Part shown: positions 44,305 to 54,405 of the stretch, one piece after another
How positions within the stretch are numbered: the stretch's first letter is position 1
Layout: the number at the start of each line of letters is the position of its first letter
Source: Undaria pinnatifida
Taxonomy: Eukaryota; Sar; Phaeophyceae; Laminariales; Alariaceae
Length of the DNA stretch: 64,000 nt
Direction: 5' to 3'
Assembly (NCBI GenBank): GCA_012845835.1
Contig: JABAKD010000001.1
Location: 14,271,564 to 14,335,563, forward strand
Notes under the pieces: generated by a model
Databases searched by the model: none
Seen by the model: the letters and a program-made list of their open reading frames with translations, nothing else
Told to the model about the DNA's origin: nothing
Made by a program: the position numbers and the translations under genes

Positions 44305-44577
44305 ACGCGTGAAACGATAGAGAGAGGTGCGTCCCACTTTTTTCCCCGAGATTCCTCAGCTTGGGAGCTCGAGACATGTCCCTCCCAAAAAACGGATTTA
44401 GATGAAAAAATAAAACTGCTACCACCACCGGATGAAGGATCCCATGGCCTAGGTATACAACGATAATCATGCGAAAGAAAAAATGGCGCACATTTCCGAC
44501 CATTTGGGGTTAAGAAGCCCCGTTATTCGGAAACCGTTTCAGACGAAAACTGCTACTTCTTCTGTCGTAGCACGCGT
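44305..44577 (-). mobile_element. MITE family R5, copy 2
   Basis: The ends ACGCGTGAAACGATAGAG and CTGTCGTAGCACGCGT are inverted relative to each other. The internal sequence matches the reverse complement of 38976-39243 along its length. Confidence 0.78.
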
Positions 44578-44830
44578 CTCGAAACATACCAGGTGCCAGT
44601 GTATCACACTAAGACCAAGTATCGTCCAAGTCATACAGTACAACACAGGCCAAAAAGACTCACAGATTCGGACGTGGGAAGCTATCATGAAGCGTCGTTA
44701 TTATCTGCCGACCATCATACGTGTAGAGCGATAACACGGTGCATTCTGCAGCTCAAAACGTAAGTGACATCACGTCACGTCTTATTTGAGGCTTACACAT
44801 CTACGTATAGCACCACTTTACGTTCCGCAC

Positions 44831-45030
44831 CCGGGGCAAGGTCTGTTGGTTATGTAGCACTACCCCCTGAGCTACTCCGTCACAAGGCACTTGTCACGTG
44901 TTGGGGGGAGAGCCCCGGAGATCTCCGTCACGAAGTCGGCGAGAATCGAGAACGAACTCGAAAAGTCACGTGACTACTGAGAAGCTCAGTGGGTAGTGCT
45001 ATATAACCAACAAGGTAATGCCCTGCCCGA
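44831..45030. mobile_element. Foldback/MITE-like inverted repeat
   Basis: GGTTATGTAGCACTACCCCC at 44847 pairs with the reverse complement of GGGTAGTGCTATATAACC near 44992-45009. Pairing extends outward (GGGCAAGGTC against GGTAATGCCCTGCC) and inward (CTGAGCT, GTCACGTG). The arms are about 45-55 bp with a loop under 100 bp. Confidence 0.65.
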
Positions 45031-45096
45031 TTTTGCAGTACAGGGTGTTTTGACGGTGGTTGCAGAGTCCCGTGGACAATAACGCCCGGTCCATTC

Positions 45097-45417
45097 GTGA
45101 CTCGATCGCAAGGCGTGAGTGGAGCGTTCGAGTTGTCCACGGACGGGAGGGAAGGGACTTACCACCACATACTTACACCTGGAACGTGCTTTGAATGTGC
45201 TTTGGCGTCGTACATACAGGGAACTCGAGGAGGTTCACGCACCACCAACTCGGCCACTGCCAGACACAGGCGGCGCCGAAAGGAACTGAAACTTCGTGAG
45301 GGTCAGCGAGATGATGAGGGATGGCCAATGGAACAGATGTTTTACGTAAATACTAATTGCTTCTTTCAACTGGCTCCAGACGACCTGAAAAGCCACGAAA
45401 TCATCGTGCGGCGGTGA
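45097..45417 (+). CDS. Hypothetical open frame, 106 codons
   Basis: The frame is not explained by a simple repeat. Its C-terminal third (EGWPMEQMFYVNTNCFFQLA followed by PDDLKSHEIIVRR) has a balanced composition. It begins next to the foldback element. There is no domain, no operon-like or exon context, and no neighbour that suggests a role. It could be an exon, a repeat-derived fragment or chance. Confidence 0.2.
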   Translation: MTRSQGVSGAFELSTDGREGTYHHILTPGTCFECALASYIQGTRGGSRTTNSATARHRRRRKELKLREGQRDDEGWPMEQMFYVNTNCFFQLAPDDLKSHEIIVRR

Positions 45418-45419
45418 AA

Positions 45420-46155
45420 AGACGTAAGCTCCTATTTTTAGTGGCGTTCACCCGACTTACCGCAAAGTGACCGGGTTTCAGTTCAGTGTGTAAGCAACTA
45501 CCGCTAGCGGAAGTACCGTGAAAAAAAAAAATTCACTGCTGCGTCTGCGTTTATTTGATATAATTTCCCATGAACAATTTTTCCACGTACTACGTCGTGT
45601 TGTTGCTGGTGTAACTTGAAAGAGGATGACTCTTTTTTTTTGCAAAAAGAAGGCGCCCCGCTCAGCCCCTCTCACAAAATGCCTCGTTATTTTTGCAAAA
45701 AAAAGACTAAGAAACCAAGATTGCTCTATGCACGTCAGGCTTGCTAACGCCCGCCACTCGAACCCGATAAAAAAAAAAATCCGGCGACAGTGCTGTTTCC
45801 GGCTGCTCTCGAGCAGCTAGGAACCACTGCGAGACCTCGTTCCATGTGTAATCATTATTTGGAGCATTGCACCACGCAGTCTGTTGATACTTTCTCTCGC
45901 CGATTATTTTCTGAACCAGTCTGTACAGGATTACTAAGAAACCGAGCACCACAGTGGAAAAAGGTAGGCTGAGAGTTCACTGGAAACATAAATCCTGACG
46001 CCGTTATATTAAATTTAGTGTAGAACCCGCGCTTTTTTACAAGGAATAAACCCAGGCTCGGCCAACATCCCTCCCTGCTTCGTACGACGGTGGAGGGCTT
46101 CCGATTATTATAGTGCCGGTATGCGCCAGCCCAAAATGCCGGCACTATTCAGGGC
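45420..46155. other. No gene recognised
   Basis: A-runs at 45520 and 45770 and no element identified. Confidence 0.35.
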
Positions 46156-46830
46156 ACTGGCACTATTGGTCAATTGACATTTACATGGTGGTCAATGGAT
46201 ATTTACATAGCCACTAGATAATTCCAGGCGTGCCAAGCGATTTCACCGGTACCATAAGAGAACAGTGGCAATATTCAACCAGCGCTGTTCAGGGCACCGG
46301 CTCTATTTGTCATGGGGATATATTATATATAGCGCGCGATCGGAGTATCACACACAGCTTGCAAAGATGAGTTTCGACAAAATATTCGATTTCACAGCTG
46401 GAGTGTATTTCAATTTTTATAATATATAGCTACTACAGGTTTTTCCAGGCTTGCCAAGCGATTTCACCGGCACTATAGAGAGCAGTGGCACTATTTAACC
46501 GGCACCGCTCAGGGGACCGGCACTATTTGGAATAGGGTTACTATAGATAGTTCCAGGCGTGCCACGTGATTTCACCGGCACCATAGAGAGGAGTGGCACC
46601 ATTATCCTGGGGATGTCCGCACTATTGGGAATAGGGTTTTATAGATAGTTCCAGTCCTGTCCAGCGATTTCATCGGCACTATAGAGAGCAGTGGCACTAT
46701 TCAACCGGCACTATTCAGGGCACCAGCACTATTGGGAACAGGGATAGTATAAATAGTTGCAGTCGGGTCACGCGATTTTACCGGCACTATTATAGAGAGC
46801 CGCGGTACTATTGGGAGCCCCCCAACGTAC
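46100..46830 (+). repeat. Tandem array with CCGGCACTAT units (about 100-115 bp period)
   Basis: TTCCAGGCGTGCCAAGCGAT or variants recur near 46222, 46440, 46550, 46650 and 46755, each followed by TTCACCGGCAC and GCAGTGGCACTATT. The array is split by an R1 fragment at 46328-46430. Confidence 0.8.
46328..46430 (+). repeat. R1 3' fragment inside the CCGGCACTAT array
   Basis: GCGCGCGATCGGAGTATCAC, CAGCTTGCAAAGATGAG and TTCGATTTCACAGCTGG are followed by M-S-F-D-K-I-F-D-F-T-A-G-V-Y-F-N-F-Y. Confidence 0.8.
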
Positions 46831-47904
46831 TAGTGCAGTAGCTTTTTCTGTACAACTGCTGTGCCAACAAGAACAGCGACAGCAACCATTTTTTTCCAAT
46901 GCAAAAATTTGACCAATCCGAAAACTGCGGGCATGAAACGCTTTCCTTTACTCACGTTGCTGCAGTTTGATCATGCAAGTTTCTTTTTCGTCCTCCCCCC
47001 GTCTGGGGGGTTTCTTGCCGGAAGAAAATGGGTTATCAGCGGCAGACCGCTGCCCAGTCCACCGAACAACCGCCACGCCCGTCAAAAACACAGCAAAGCA
47101 TGAAAGCAAACACAAAAAAACGTTTCAAGACAGATATAATTATAGCTCATAGAAAAAACACCGGTAGTACATGCAGGTAAAAAGGAAAGCTAATACCCGC
47201 GACCGCGTGCGTGCGTACGTACGTGAAAGTTTATTATACATACAGTCCCCCCCCCTCCCCGTTAAAGAACAATGCGAGGGAGAGAGGAGGGGGGGGGGCA
47301 ACCGCCACGCCCGCACAACAACAGCATTTTACTGCGCCAGCAGCAGCAGCAACAACTATAACAGCGTCTTCTGCTATCAATATCAACCCCCGCACTAACA
47401 GCCTTCGCAGGCACTTGCATTGCGGCGCAGCAACACATACAACAGCTTCTTCTGCTATTAATACAAGACCAGCAGCAAAAAAAAGAGGAAACCACGGCCA
47501 GGCCCCGCGCACCACGAACGACCATAAAGGCACGCTGTATCGCGGTGCCCCCTACTGCATGTACCCTGCCAGGCCGAGATCGCCCGCCATACTTGTATTC
47601 GTCTCCCGCCGTATGACACGCAAGAAAACACCCCGCCTGAAGAGTAATTTCGGGGGGGACTTTCATGACTACCAGGGGGGGGGGCACACACGCCCTAGGA
47701 AGACTCTCGGAGCCGATCTTCTAAAAAAAAACGAAGGAACACACGACGAAAACGGCGGATTCGGAAAGATGTCATCGATATATTTCCATAAGAGCCATCG
47801 CTCGGCGCTCGCCCCCCCCCACCCCCCCCCCCCCCTCCCCCGTTGTCGAAAAAAACTAGCTTGGAAAAGTGTGCTATCTTGCGTGTTATTACCAGTTACA
47901 GCAG
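46831..47904. other. No gene recognised
   Basis: The long plus frame 47211-48341 runs through C-runs, CAGCAG and CCGGCAC repeats, shows no domain and is probably compositional. Confidence 0.35.
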
Positions 47905-48085
47905 TGGTGCTGTTTGACATCGTAGTGCCAGTATTGGCCAGCCGGAAATACCGGCACTTATGGAGGCAACCGGCACTGCTTCGCCTACTGCCACCGCCGG
48001 TTGTTCCCATCTGTGCCAAGCGGTTTCACCGGCTCTACAGCGGGAAACCGGCACTACTCAACCGGCACTATAGAGGGACCACTAC
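47905..48085 (+). repeat. Second CCGGCACTAT-type array
   Basis: GTGCCAAGCGGTTTCACCGG and CCGGCACTACTCAACCGGCA are the same motifs as in the 46100-46830 array, 1.1 kb away. Confidence 0.7.
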
Positions 48086-48442
48086 TGCATACGGTATACA
48101 CCCGGCCAGGTCGAGGTATCTTGCCCCCATTCCTGGCTCTTTACCAAGGGCTTTGACCTATTGTCTTACCCATTCAACCCAATACGTTACGTTGTATATC
48201 CCCCCTCCCCCCTCCCACGCCGAAAAAAAACAAACGGTCCAGGCAAGGACGCAGACAAAAAGGACAAAAGTAAACACAACGGGGTGGGGTGAGATGGGAG
48301 CGGGGAGGGGGGGGGCGGGGGGGCTGGTGGTACTTCCGTAAGTAACCGAACCATCTCCAAGTAATCAACAACGTCGCAAGCAAAAAACAATAACCGATCC
48401 TCCCGTCATCCATCCCATAAAAGGGGATGGTGAACATTTACC

Positions 48443-48515
48443 AATCAATCAATCAATCAATCAATCAACCCATCAATCAATCAATCAATCAATCAATCGA
48501 CCAATCGACCAATTG

Positions 48516-48564
<49 letters not shown>

Positions 48565-48626
48565 CCAATCAATCAATCAACCAACCAATCAATCAATCAA
48601 TTGATCAATCAACCAACCAATCACAA
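48443..48626 (+). repeat. (CAAT)n microsatellite
   Basis: About 45 units of CAAT with CAAC and CGAC variants. Confidence 0.95.
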
Positions 48627-49355
48627 AATCAAGATCAATAAATCGATCATCTTGTGAAGAAAAAAACGAAAAACAAAAAGCGAACTGAAACGAAAAAAGA
48701 AAAAGAAAACGAAGTCCCCATCGCTTGGCCAAGACCACGCTAAACTGATACATTGTATACGGTACCTACAGCATGACACGAACAAATAAAGGGGGGCCAG
48801 AAAAAACAATCCAACAAGAAAAAAAAAAGGTGAAACGTCAAAAAGTAAAACGCCAAAAAATTGAAGCACCATCATCCATCAACCCATCGGAATCAATCAC
48901 TCAGAAGGGGCGCGGAACGTTACCGTCAACATTCAAAGTTAACTATACGGTTTAGCGTTAAAGGCACTAGCGAAAACAACGTGAACGTCAAAGTTGCGTA
49001 GCCGCCGATCGAATGCTCCCTCCCCACGAAGTCGACGCAAGAACCAACACGCTCCCGGAGCTCCCCTCCCCCAACCTTGCCTCACCAACCGAGCTGATCG
49101 AAGCCGAATCCGACCCGACAGCCGACAGCGAAGCCGATACCCCACCCGATACCCTACTCCGACCCGATACGTGACCCAGTACCTGACAGCCGACCCGACC
49201 CAACCGGATCCAAGCCGGCCACCTAAGAAACAATATCCCCGCGTGTCGCGTGTGTACGTTTTTGTGTGTATGTCCATCTACGCCTCCCTTGCCTCGTTCC
49301 ATTGATTCCCAACACCAACAACCCAGTAAAGAGAGACAAAAATATGCGACCACAT
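48627..49355. other. No gene recognised; CCGATAC-rich segment at 49100-49205
   Basis: GACCCGATAC and CCGACAG words recur imperfectly. No coding exon is supported. Confidence 0.35.
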
Positions 49356-49357
49356 CA

Positions 49358-49565
49358 CAGGAAACCGCGGTTTCACGCCGTCACTGACGTAACATCCTCC
49401 CTACACTGAAATGCCAGGAGACCGCGGTTTGATCGCCCTAACTGGCCGCTCCCTACACTAAGGCTAGTATACTTAGGCTTAAACATCATCAAAGCCGCCA
49501 GCAGGTCACGGTTTGACTCCGTCGACTGACCGCTCCCCTACACTAAAGATGTATATTAAGGCCAA
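49358..49565 (+). repeat. Imperfect tandem repeat with CGCGGTTT ... CCCTACACT
   Basis: Three units contain (A/G)CCGCGGTTT or TCACGGTTT, then TGAC/CTGGCCGCTCC and CTACACT(A/G)AA. Confidence 0.65.
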
Positions 49566-50079
49566 AATAGGCCTTGACCCGTCTAAAAAGATCGGTCCCC
49601 TACAGCACCTTTGGGGGCTATTGTCACGTTTTGGTGACAAAACTACATGGAATTCAACTCACATTCGCAGCAGACGAACTACTTGGGAACTAGTCGACTC
49701 ATTCGCACCGGAAAAGCGGCGTGATTTCGAGCCGCGCCCAGCAAACCGCCTCCCTAGGTAAACATCCCCCCTCCCCCCCAGCCGGATTATGAATCCAATA
49801 CTGTCGTGGTATATATCACGATGGTGCGGTACCTTTTAGTGCGGTGAAAATCGCTCGTCACGACCTCGTTCTACAGTGTGGCGCATCAACCCGGAATAGT
49901 GCGGGGTCCCGCTACAGTGCGGGGTCCCGCAACAGTGCGCGTGTTGTCGCCAGGAAAGACACCGTACCAACGAGGGACCGCAACCGAGTGGTACCTGGTA
50001 TACCCGTCGCACTAAAAGCCCCCAACCATACCGACCGAAGGCGTGCACCAACGATTACACAGGTGTGCCACGGGATCGC

Positions 50080-51000
50080 GTAGTATGTTATTTACTATGG
50101 AGGCACATGAGCTACCCGGGCATCTGTACGTACCCGAGCTACCTGTACCCTAGCTACCTCTGTATCTCTACCCGAGCTACCCTGGTGTATGTACCCGAGC
50201 TCCCCGGGTATCAGTACCCGAGTTACCCGGGTACCTACCCAAGTATGGCAATAACCAGGTTCGGTCCACGGGTACCCCGAGAGTACATACCCTCTACTGT
50301 AATGCACTGAACGATGTGCGTTGCTCTGCTGATCCTCAGTGTACTTTTAATCCCCGGTAAAAGAAGCTATCATACATCGAGCAACGAACCAAGCAAAACG
50401 GGCAGTACATCAGCAGTACAGCAGCTAGGCACGACTGGTGTTCTGGCTCAGTCTGTATGCTCGAATAATGTATGCTGCAACTTGTATGACTTTCGTGCAA
50501 AAGAGCGCGACGTTACAGAATGACCGAGCGTGTACACGCTATTAAATCCCTACCCTTGCAAGATTCAAAACGTACGACAAAATAATTTCCGTGTCCCCAG
50601 TTTTCTCATGGGTCAATCTATTTAAAAGGAGATTTCCAAGGGTGTGACAAGTAGGGTGCATACTCTCCGGGCACCAGGGTGCCTAAGTATGATACCCGAG
50701 TACCTCACCAAGTACGGCCAATACACACAACTTTGGTCCCTGAGTTCCCCAAAAGTACCTTACCGAACCAAAACGCATGTCTAGGAGAAGGCGGAATACT
50801 CTGAGGGTACCCGGTTATCTACCCGAGTATGACCAAGACCAACAAGTTTGGTCCTCTCAGGTAAATCAAGATATCTACCCTACCCAACATACCCATCGAC
50901 TGCTGGTGCATACTCTGGGGGTACCCGGGTACTTACCCGAGCATGACCACAACAAACAAGTTTGGTCCTACCCCAGATGCCTTACCCTACCAACCACCCC
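50080..51000 (+). repeat. Interrupted array of ACCCGAG(C/T)(A/T)CC units, about 105 bp higher-order unit
   Basis: Segments at 50200-50300, 50640-50770, 50780-50885 and 50890-51000 each contain GGGTACCC, TACCCGAGTATG, an AACAAGTTTGGTCC-type block and CCCTACC. 50090-50200 holds shorter ACCCGAGCTACC units. Confidence 0.75.
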
Positions 51001-51129
51001 TTCCGAAATCTGGCCTATATAACCCTGGACGGCACGCGGACATACCACGGCTGGGGCTCCAAAAACCGGGGCATTAAAAACACAAAAAGAAAGCGGCGTG
51101 CCCTGCAAAAAAAGCGATACCCGACAAAT

Positions 51130-51535
51130 AATACAAAACAAAACAAAACAAAAAAGCTCGTTCCACCCCCCCTCCCACACGCATGTGCACTGCACACTGC
51201 ACAGTTAATTACGTAGTAGTCAAGTCATGTCCAGCTATCTATTAATAATAAAACTATTAATAGTGTACCGTTTTATTACTCTTTGTGCTCACGCTCTCTA
51301 CCAGGGGGGGGGGGGGGTCCTCTCTTTAGCCCCCCCCCCCCCCGCATTTTTTCCCACGTTTTACGCATCCAAGGGAGGTAATGCCACATCCCCAGCCAGT
51401 ATGACGAGACACAAGTGCCATGACAATAAAAAGATGGACGCAAATGCCATTATGTTGCGAAAGCAAAGCAACTGCATACACAAAGCAAACTCAGTGCATA
51501 CGAAACGCACGTATAAGCGAACGCAATGCAAGCGC
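51130..51535. other. No gene recognised
   Basis: An ACAAA run at 51134-51152, G- and C-runs at 51304-51345 and the onset of GCAAA words from about 51420. Confidence 0.4.
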
Positions 51536-51544
51536 ATACTCACA

Positions 51545-52130
51545 TAATATGCGAGCAAATGCAAAGCAGGTGCAACGCAAATGCAACGCTAATGCCAAGC
51601 AGGTGCAACGCAAATGCAACGCTAATGCAAAAGCAACGCCAAGCCAAGCCAAGCCAAGCCAAGCCAAGCAAAGCCAAGCCAAGCCAAGCAAAGCCAAGCC
51701 AAGCCAGGCCAAGCCAAGCAATGCAAAGCAATGCAAAACAATGCAAAGCAACGCAATGCAAAGCAATGCAAAGCAATGCAAAGCAATGCAAAGCAATGCA
51801 AAGCAGAGGAAAGCAAAGCAAAGCAATGCAAAGCAATGCAATGCAACGCAACGCAAAGCAAAGCAACGCAAAAGCAAAGCAAGGCAAAGCAAGGCAAGGC
51901 AAGGTAAAGCAACGCAAAGCAACGCAAAGCAACGCGAAGCAATGCAAAGCAACGCAAAGCAACGCAAAAGCAAAGCAAGGCAAAGCAAGGCAAGGCAAGG
52001 TAAAGCAACGCAAAGCAACGCAAAGCAACGCGAAGCAATGCAAAGCAACGCAAAGCAACGCAAAAGCAATGCATACGCAATGCAAAGCAACGCTAAGCAG
52101 CGCAAGGCGAAAAAAAAGCATACGCAATGC
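51545..52130 (+). repeat. Pentanucleotide satellite (GCAA-N)n with 96-bp higher-order repeat
   Basis: Units are GCAAA, GCAAT, GCAAC, GCCAA and GCAAG. A 96-bp block starting AAAAGCAAAGCAAGGC at 51870 recurs at 51966. As the period is five, every frame stays open and cycles through the same residues, giving long false frames on both strands. Confidence 0.95.
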
Positions 52131-52189
52131 ATAACGTCATGCACGTTTCGTGGCGCATACATACCAACGATAACGAAGAGCAAATCTTC

Positions 52190-52285
52190 CAAGGGTGCGA
52201 TAAGTAGGGCACATACTCGGGTACATACCCGGGTACAACCACTGTACCAGGTTTGGTACCCGGGAACCCTAGGGTATACACCCTA
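52190..52285 (+). repeat. Outlying copy of the 105-bp TACCCGAG unit
   Basis: GTAGGGCACATACTCGGGTA, ACCAGGTTTGGTACCCGG and CCCTAGGGTA match the 50640-51000 units, on the far side of the pentanucleotide satellite. Confidence 0.7.
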
Positions 52286-52885
52286 CGAAACACACATGGG
52301 CAAATCTTCTAAAACACTGTCTAGCTGGCGTCGGAAGGCAACCCGAAACTCGGACCCCGCCCTCCCCCACTCCCCCAAACCTCTTTTATTCCACGCCCCC
52401 CCCCCCCCCCCCCCCCCCTGTCGAATAAACATATCTCCCGAGCGAATCTCCCCCCCTAAAAAACAGAAAGAGGCACCCTTACGTACCCCGTGGGGGGGGG
52501 GGGGGGGGGAGGAAGAAAAAAACACCCACTCCACCACCGCCGCTACCACCAAAGGTCGGTCGGTCGGGAAAAAGGATGATGGCCGGTTGCTTCCACGTCA
52601 ACACCACCACCGCAAAAAAAATATACCGCGACGAAGCGCATGACACCATACACACGCACACACGGTATGTGACATCACACGCCAATGGCGCGAAACCACC
52701 CCCCCATTGCATGTATCCCACACACCCACATGGAAAAATACCACACCCCATTGGGAATATACCACAACCTCACATACGGTAAGATAGAGAGCACACCTCC
52801 GCGCTTGCTCCTGTGCCTGAAACCTCATACGGAAAAAAAAAAATGGTACGTGTGATACGACGCCCCATCCCCGCGCTCTTTGTTC
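52286..52885. other. No gene recognised
   Basis: C-run 52397-52420, G-run 52490-52510. Probably downstream of the minus-strand gene. Confidence 0.35.
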
Positions 52886-52890
52886 CCGTG

Positions 52891-54405
52891 CTAAACCTCT
52901 TGACCGCCACCATCACCACCACCAACACCACCACCACCATCACCACCGCTACCATCATTGCTAACGCTGCCACCACCGCCACCATCGCCATGGGAAACCC
53001 GAGAAAACGGCGACGGCATGGCGCCATAGGGCGACACCCTACCACCACCGCCACCTACAGCGCTATGACTCCCACCACCACCACCACCACTACCACCACC
53101 ACCACCACCACTACCACCACCACCACCACCACCGGTACCACCACCACCACCATGAGAAACGCGGGAAAACGGGGAAGGCATTCTCCCATACGGTGACCCC
53201 CTCCCCCCGTTCCCGGGTTCCTCCAAGGCCACAGTAACCGCCGTTCTAGCCGTAGAAAATCCCGACAGAGCTTGCGCTATCGGCACCGTCTCCCCGCCTC
53301 CATCTTCTACGAAATCCCTCGACGGTGAAACGGGCACCGCCACCTCATTCTCCACAGGCGCTCTCACCACCGCATCGCTTACGCCCCCTCTCCCAATTGC
53401 CCCCCCTCCTCCCACCCCCTCCCCATTCCCCCTCCCCTCCCCCCCCCCCCCCTCCCCTCCGCCTAGCGCCCCCCCCGCCCCCCGTCTTACCAGAGCCTCC
53501 CCTGCTCCCATCTCAGCGTCCACTACCATCTCCACGCCCTCACCCCCAGTTTCCACCCCCGGCTCCCCCCTATTTCTCCCTCCACCCCCGCTCCCAGAGT
53601 TTCCTTGTTGTGGCAACGTTTCATCGCGGTCGCCCAGGGGGACGTCGTGCAAGCGGAGACTTGCTTCCCCGCTCTCCACCCCAGTGGCATAACCACTACC
53701 CTTATCCCTGTTCCCGTTCCCATCGTGACCATTACCATCACCGTCACTGCCATCGTCACCGTTACTGCCGCTCCCCTCGCTACCGGTACCACAGTAGCAC
53801 CCCTGCTGCCGTCTCACCCCCTCCATATCGAAAAACAACTCCTGTTCCTGCACCGTCGTTGCATCGCTGTACCCTCCATCCCCAACCCCACCCCCTTCTC
53901 CATCAGACCCCTGTCCCCTATCCCCTCCCAAAAACGCCGCGTCCAGAACAACACTCGAGTTATTATTCCCCTCCCCCTCCCCTCCCCCCTCCTCCTCATC
54001 TTCTTCCCCTCTCCGTCTCGTAGGGCTTATACCACTAACCCGCCCCGTCCATGAGCTCAAAACGCTCCCTCCACTAGCCATGGGGGATCCAGCCAAGCGA
54101 CCCAACGCAGATGCTGCATGTGCAGCAGCAGAAGTAGCCGCAGCTGACAGTCTCACAGTAGATCCCGCCCCGCCCCCGTGCGCTGCAAGGGATGCGCTCG
54201 CGGCAGGCAAATGTGCGCGGCCAATGTTCCCCCCCCCCATCCCCCCCCCCCCAATGCCACCCCCTACAGTAGTTTTTGGGGCTCTTGGAGGGGGGGCGTT
54301 AAGGGCAGATGTGTGACATATTGCGTCGCTAGAGCGGGAGCGAAGGTGGAGAAGCTTGCCGTTAGCTCGCTTCACGGTATCTTCGTCTCGGGAAGAGGAC
54401 GTGTA
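52891..54405 (-). CDS. Last exon: Gly/Ser/Asp-rich C-terminal tail
   Basis: A pyrimidine tract ending CCTCAG precedes TACACGTCCTC at 54405. The frame then stays open for 504 codons to TAG at 52891. It starts YTSSSRDEDTVKRANGKLLH and passes through Ala-rich, Glu-rich (RRRGEEDEEEGGGEG) and Asp/Gly-rich segments (DGDGNGHDGNGNRD). It ends with two near-identical motifs SPYG(R/A)MPSPFSRVSHG, each followed by poly-Gly. The twin motif argues that this is translated and not just composition. A GTAAGA donor at 53490 could shorten it, but the frame beyond keeps coding character. The opposite strand is also open, as a C-rich shadow. Confidence 0.65.
   Translation of the reverse strand, partial: YTSSSRDEDTVKRANGKLLHLRSRSSDAICHTSALNAPPPRAPKTTVGGGIGGGGMGGGNIGRAHLPAASASLAAHGGGAGSTVRLSAAATSAAAHAASALGRLAGSPMASGGSVLSSWTGRVSGISPTRRRGEEDEEEGGGEGEGNNNSSVVLDAAFLGGDRGQGSDGEGGGVGDGGYSDATTVQEQELFFDMEGVRRQQGCYCGTGSEGSGSNGDDGSDGDGNGHDGNGNRDKGSGYATGVESGEASLRLHDVPLGDRDETLPQQGNSGSGGGGRNRGEPGVETGGEGVEMVVDAEMGAGEALVRRGAGGALGGGEGGGGEGRGNGEGVGGGGAIGRGGVSDAVVRAPVENEVAVPVSPSRDFVEDGGGETVPIAQALSGFSTARTAVTVALEEPGNGGRGSPYGRMPSPFSRVSHGGGGGTGGGGGGGSGGGGGGSGGGGGGSHSAVGGGGGRVSPYGAMPSPFSRVSHGDGGGGGSVSNDGSGGDGGGGVGGGDGGGQEV

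Noticed and set aside
47211-48341. 376-codon plus-strand frame
   Set aside because: It passes through C-runs, CAG repeats and the CCGGCAC array, with no recognisable domain and uneven composition.
51420-52643. 407-codon plus-strand frame and long minus-strand frames
   Set aside because: They are created by the GCAAN satellite, whose five-base period lacks stops in most frames. The peptides are only cycles of the same few residues.
53489-53490. Strong GTAAGA donor inside the last minus-strand exon
   Set aside because: The frame after it stays open and keeps coding-like content, including the duplicated SPYG motif, so continuous translation was preferred. Alternative splicing is not excluded.
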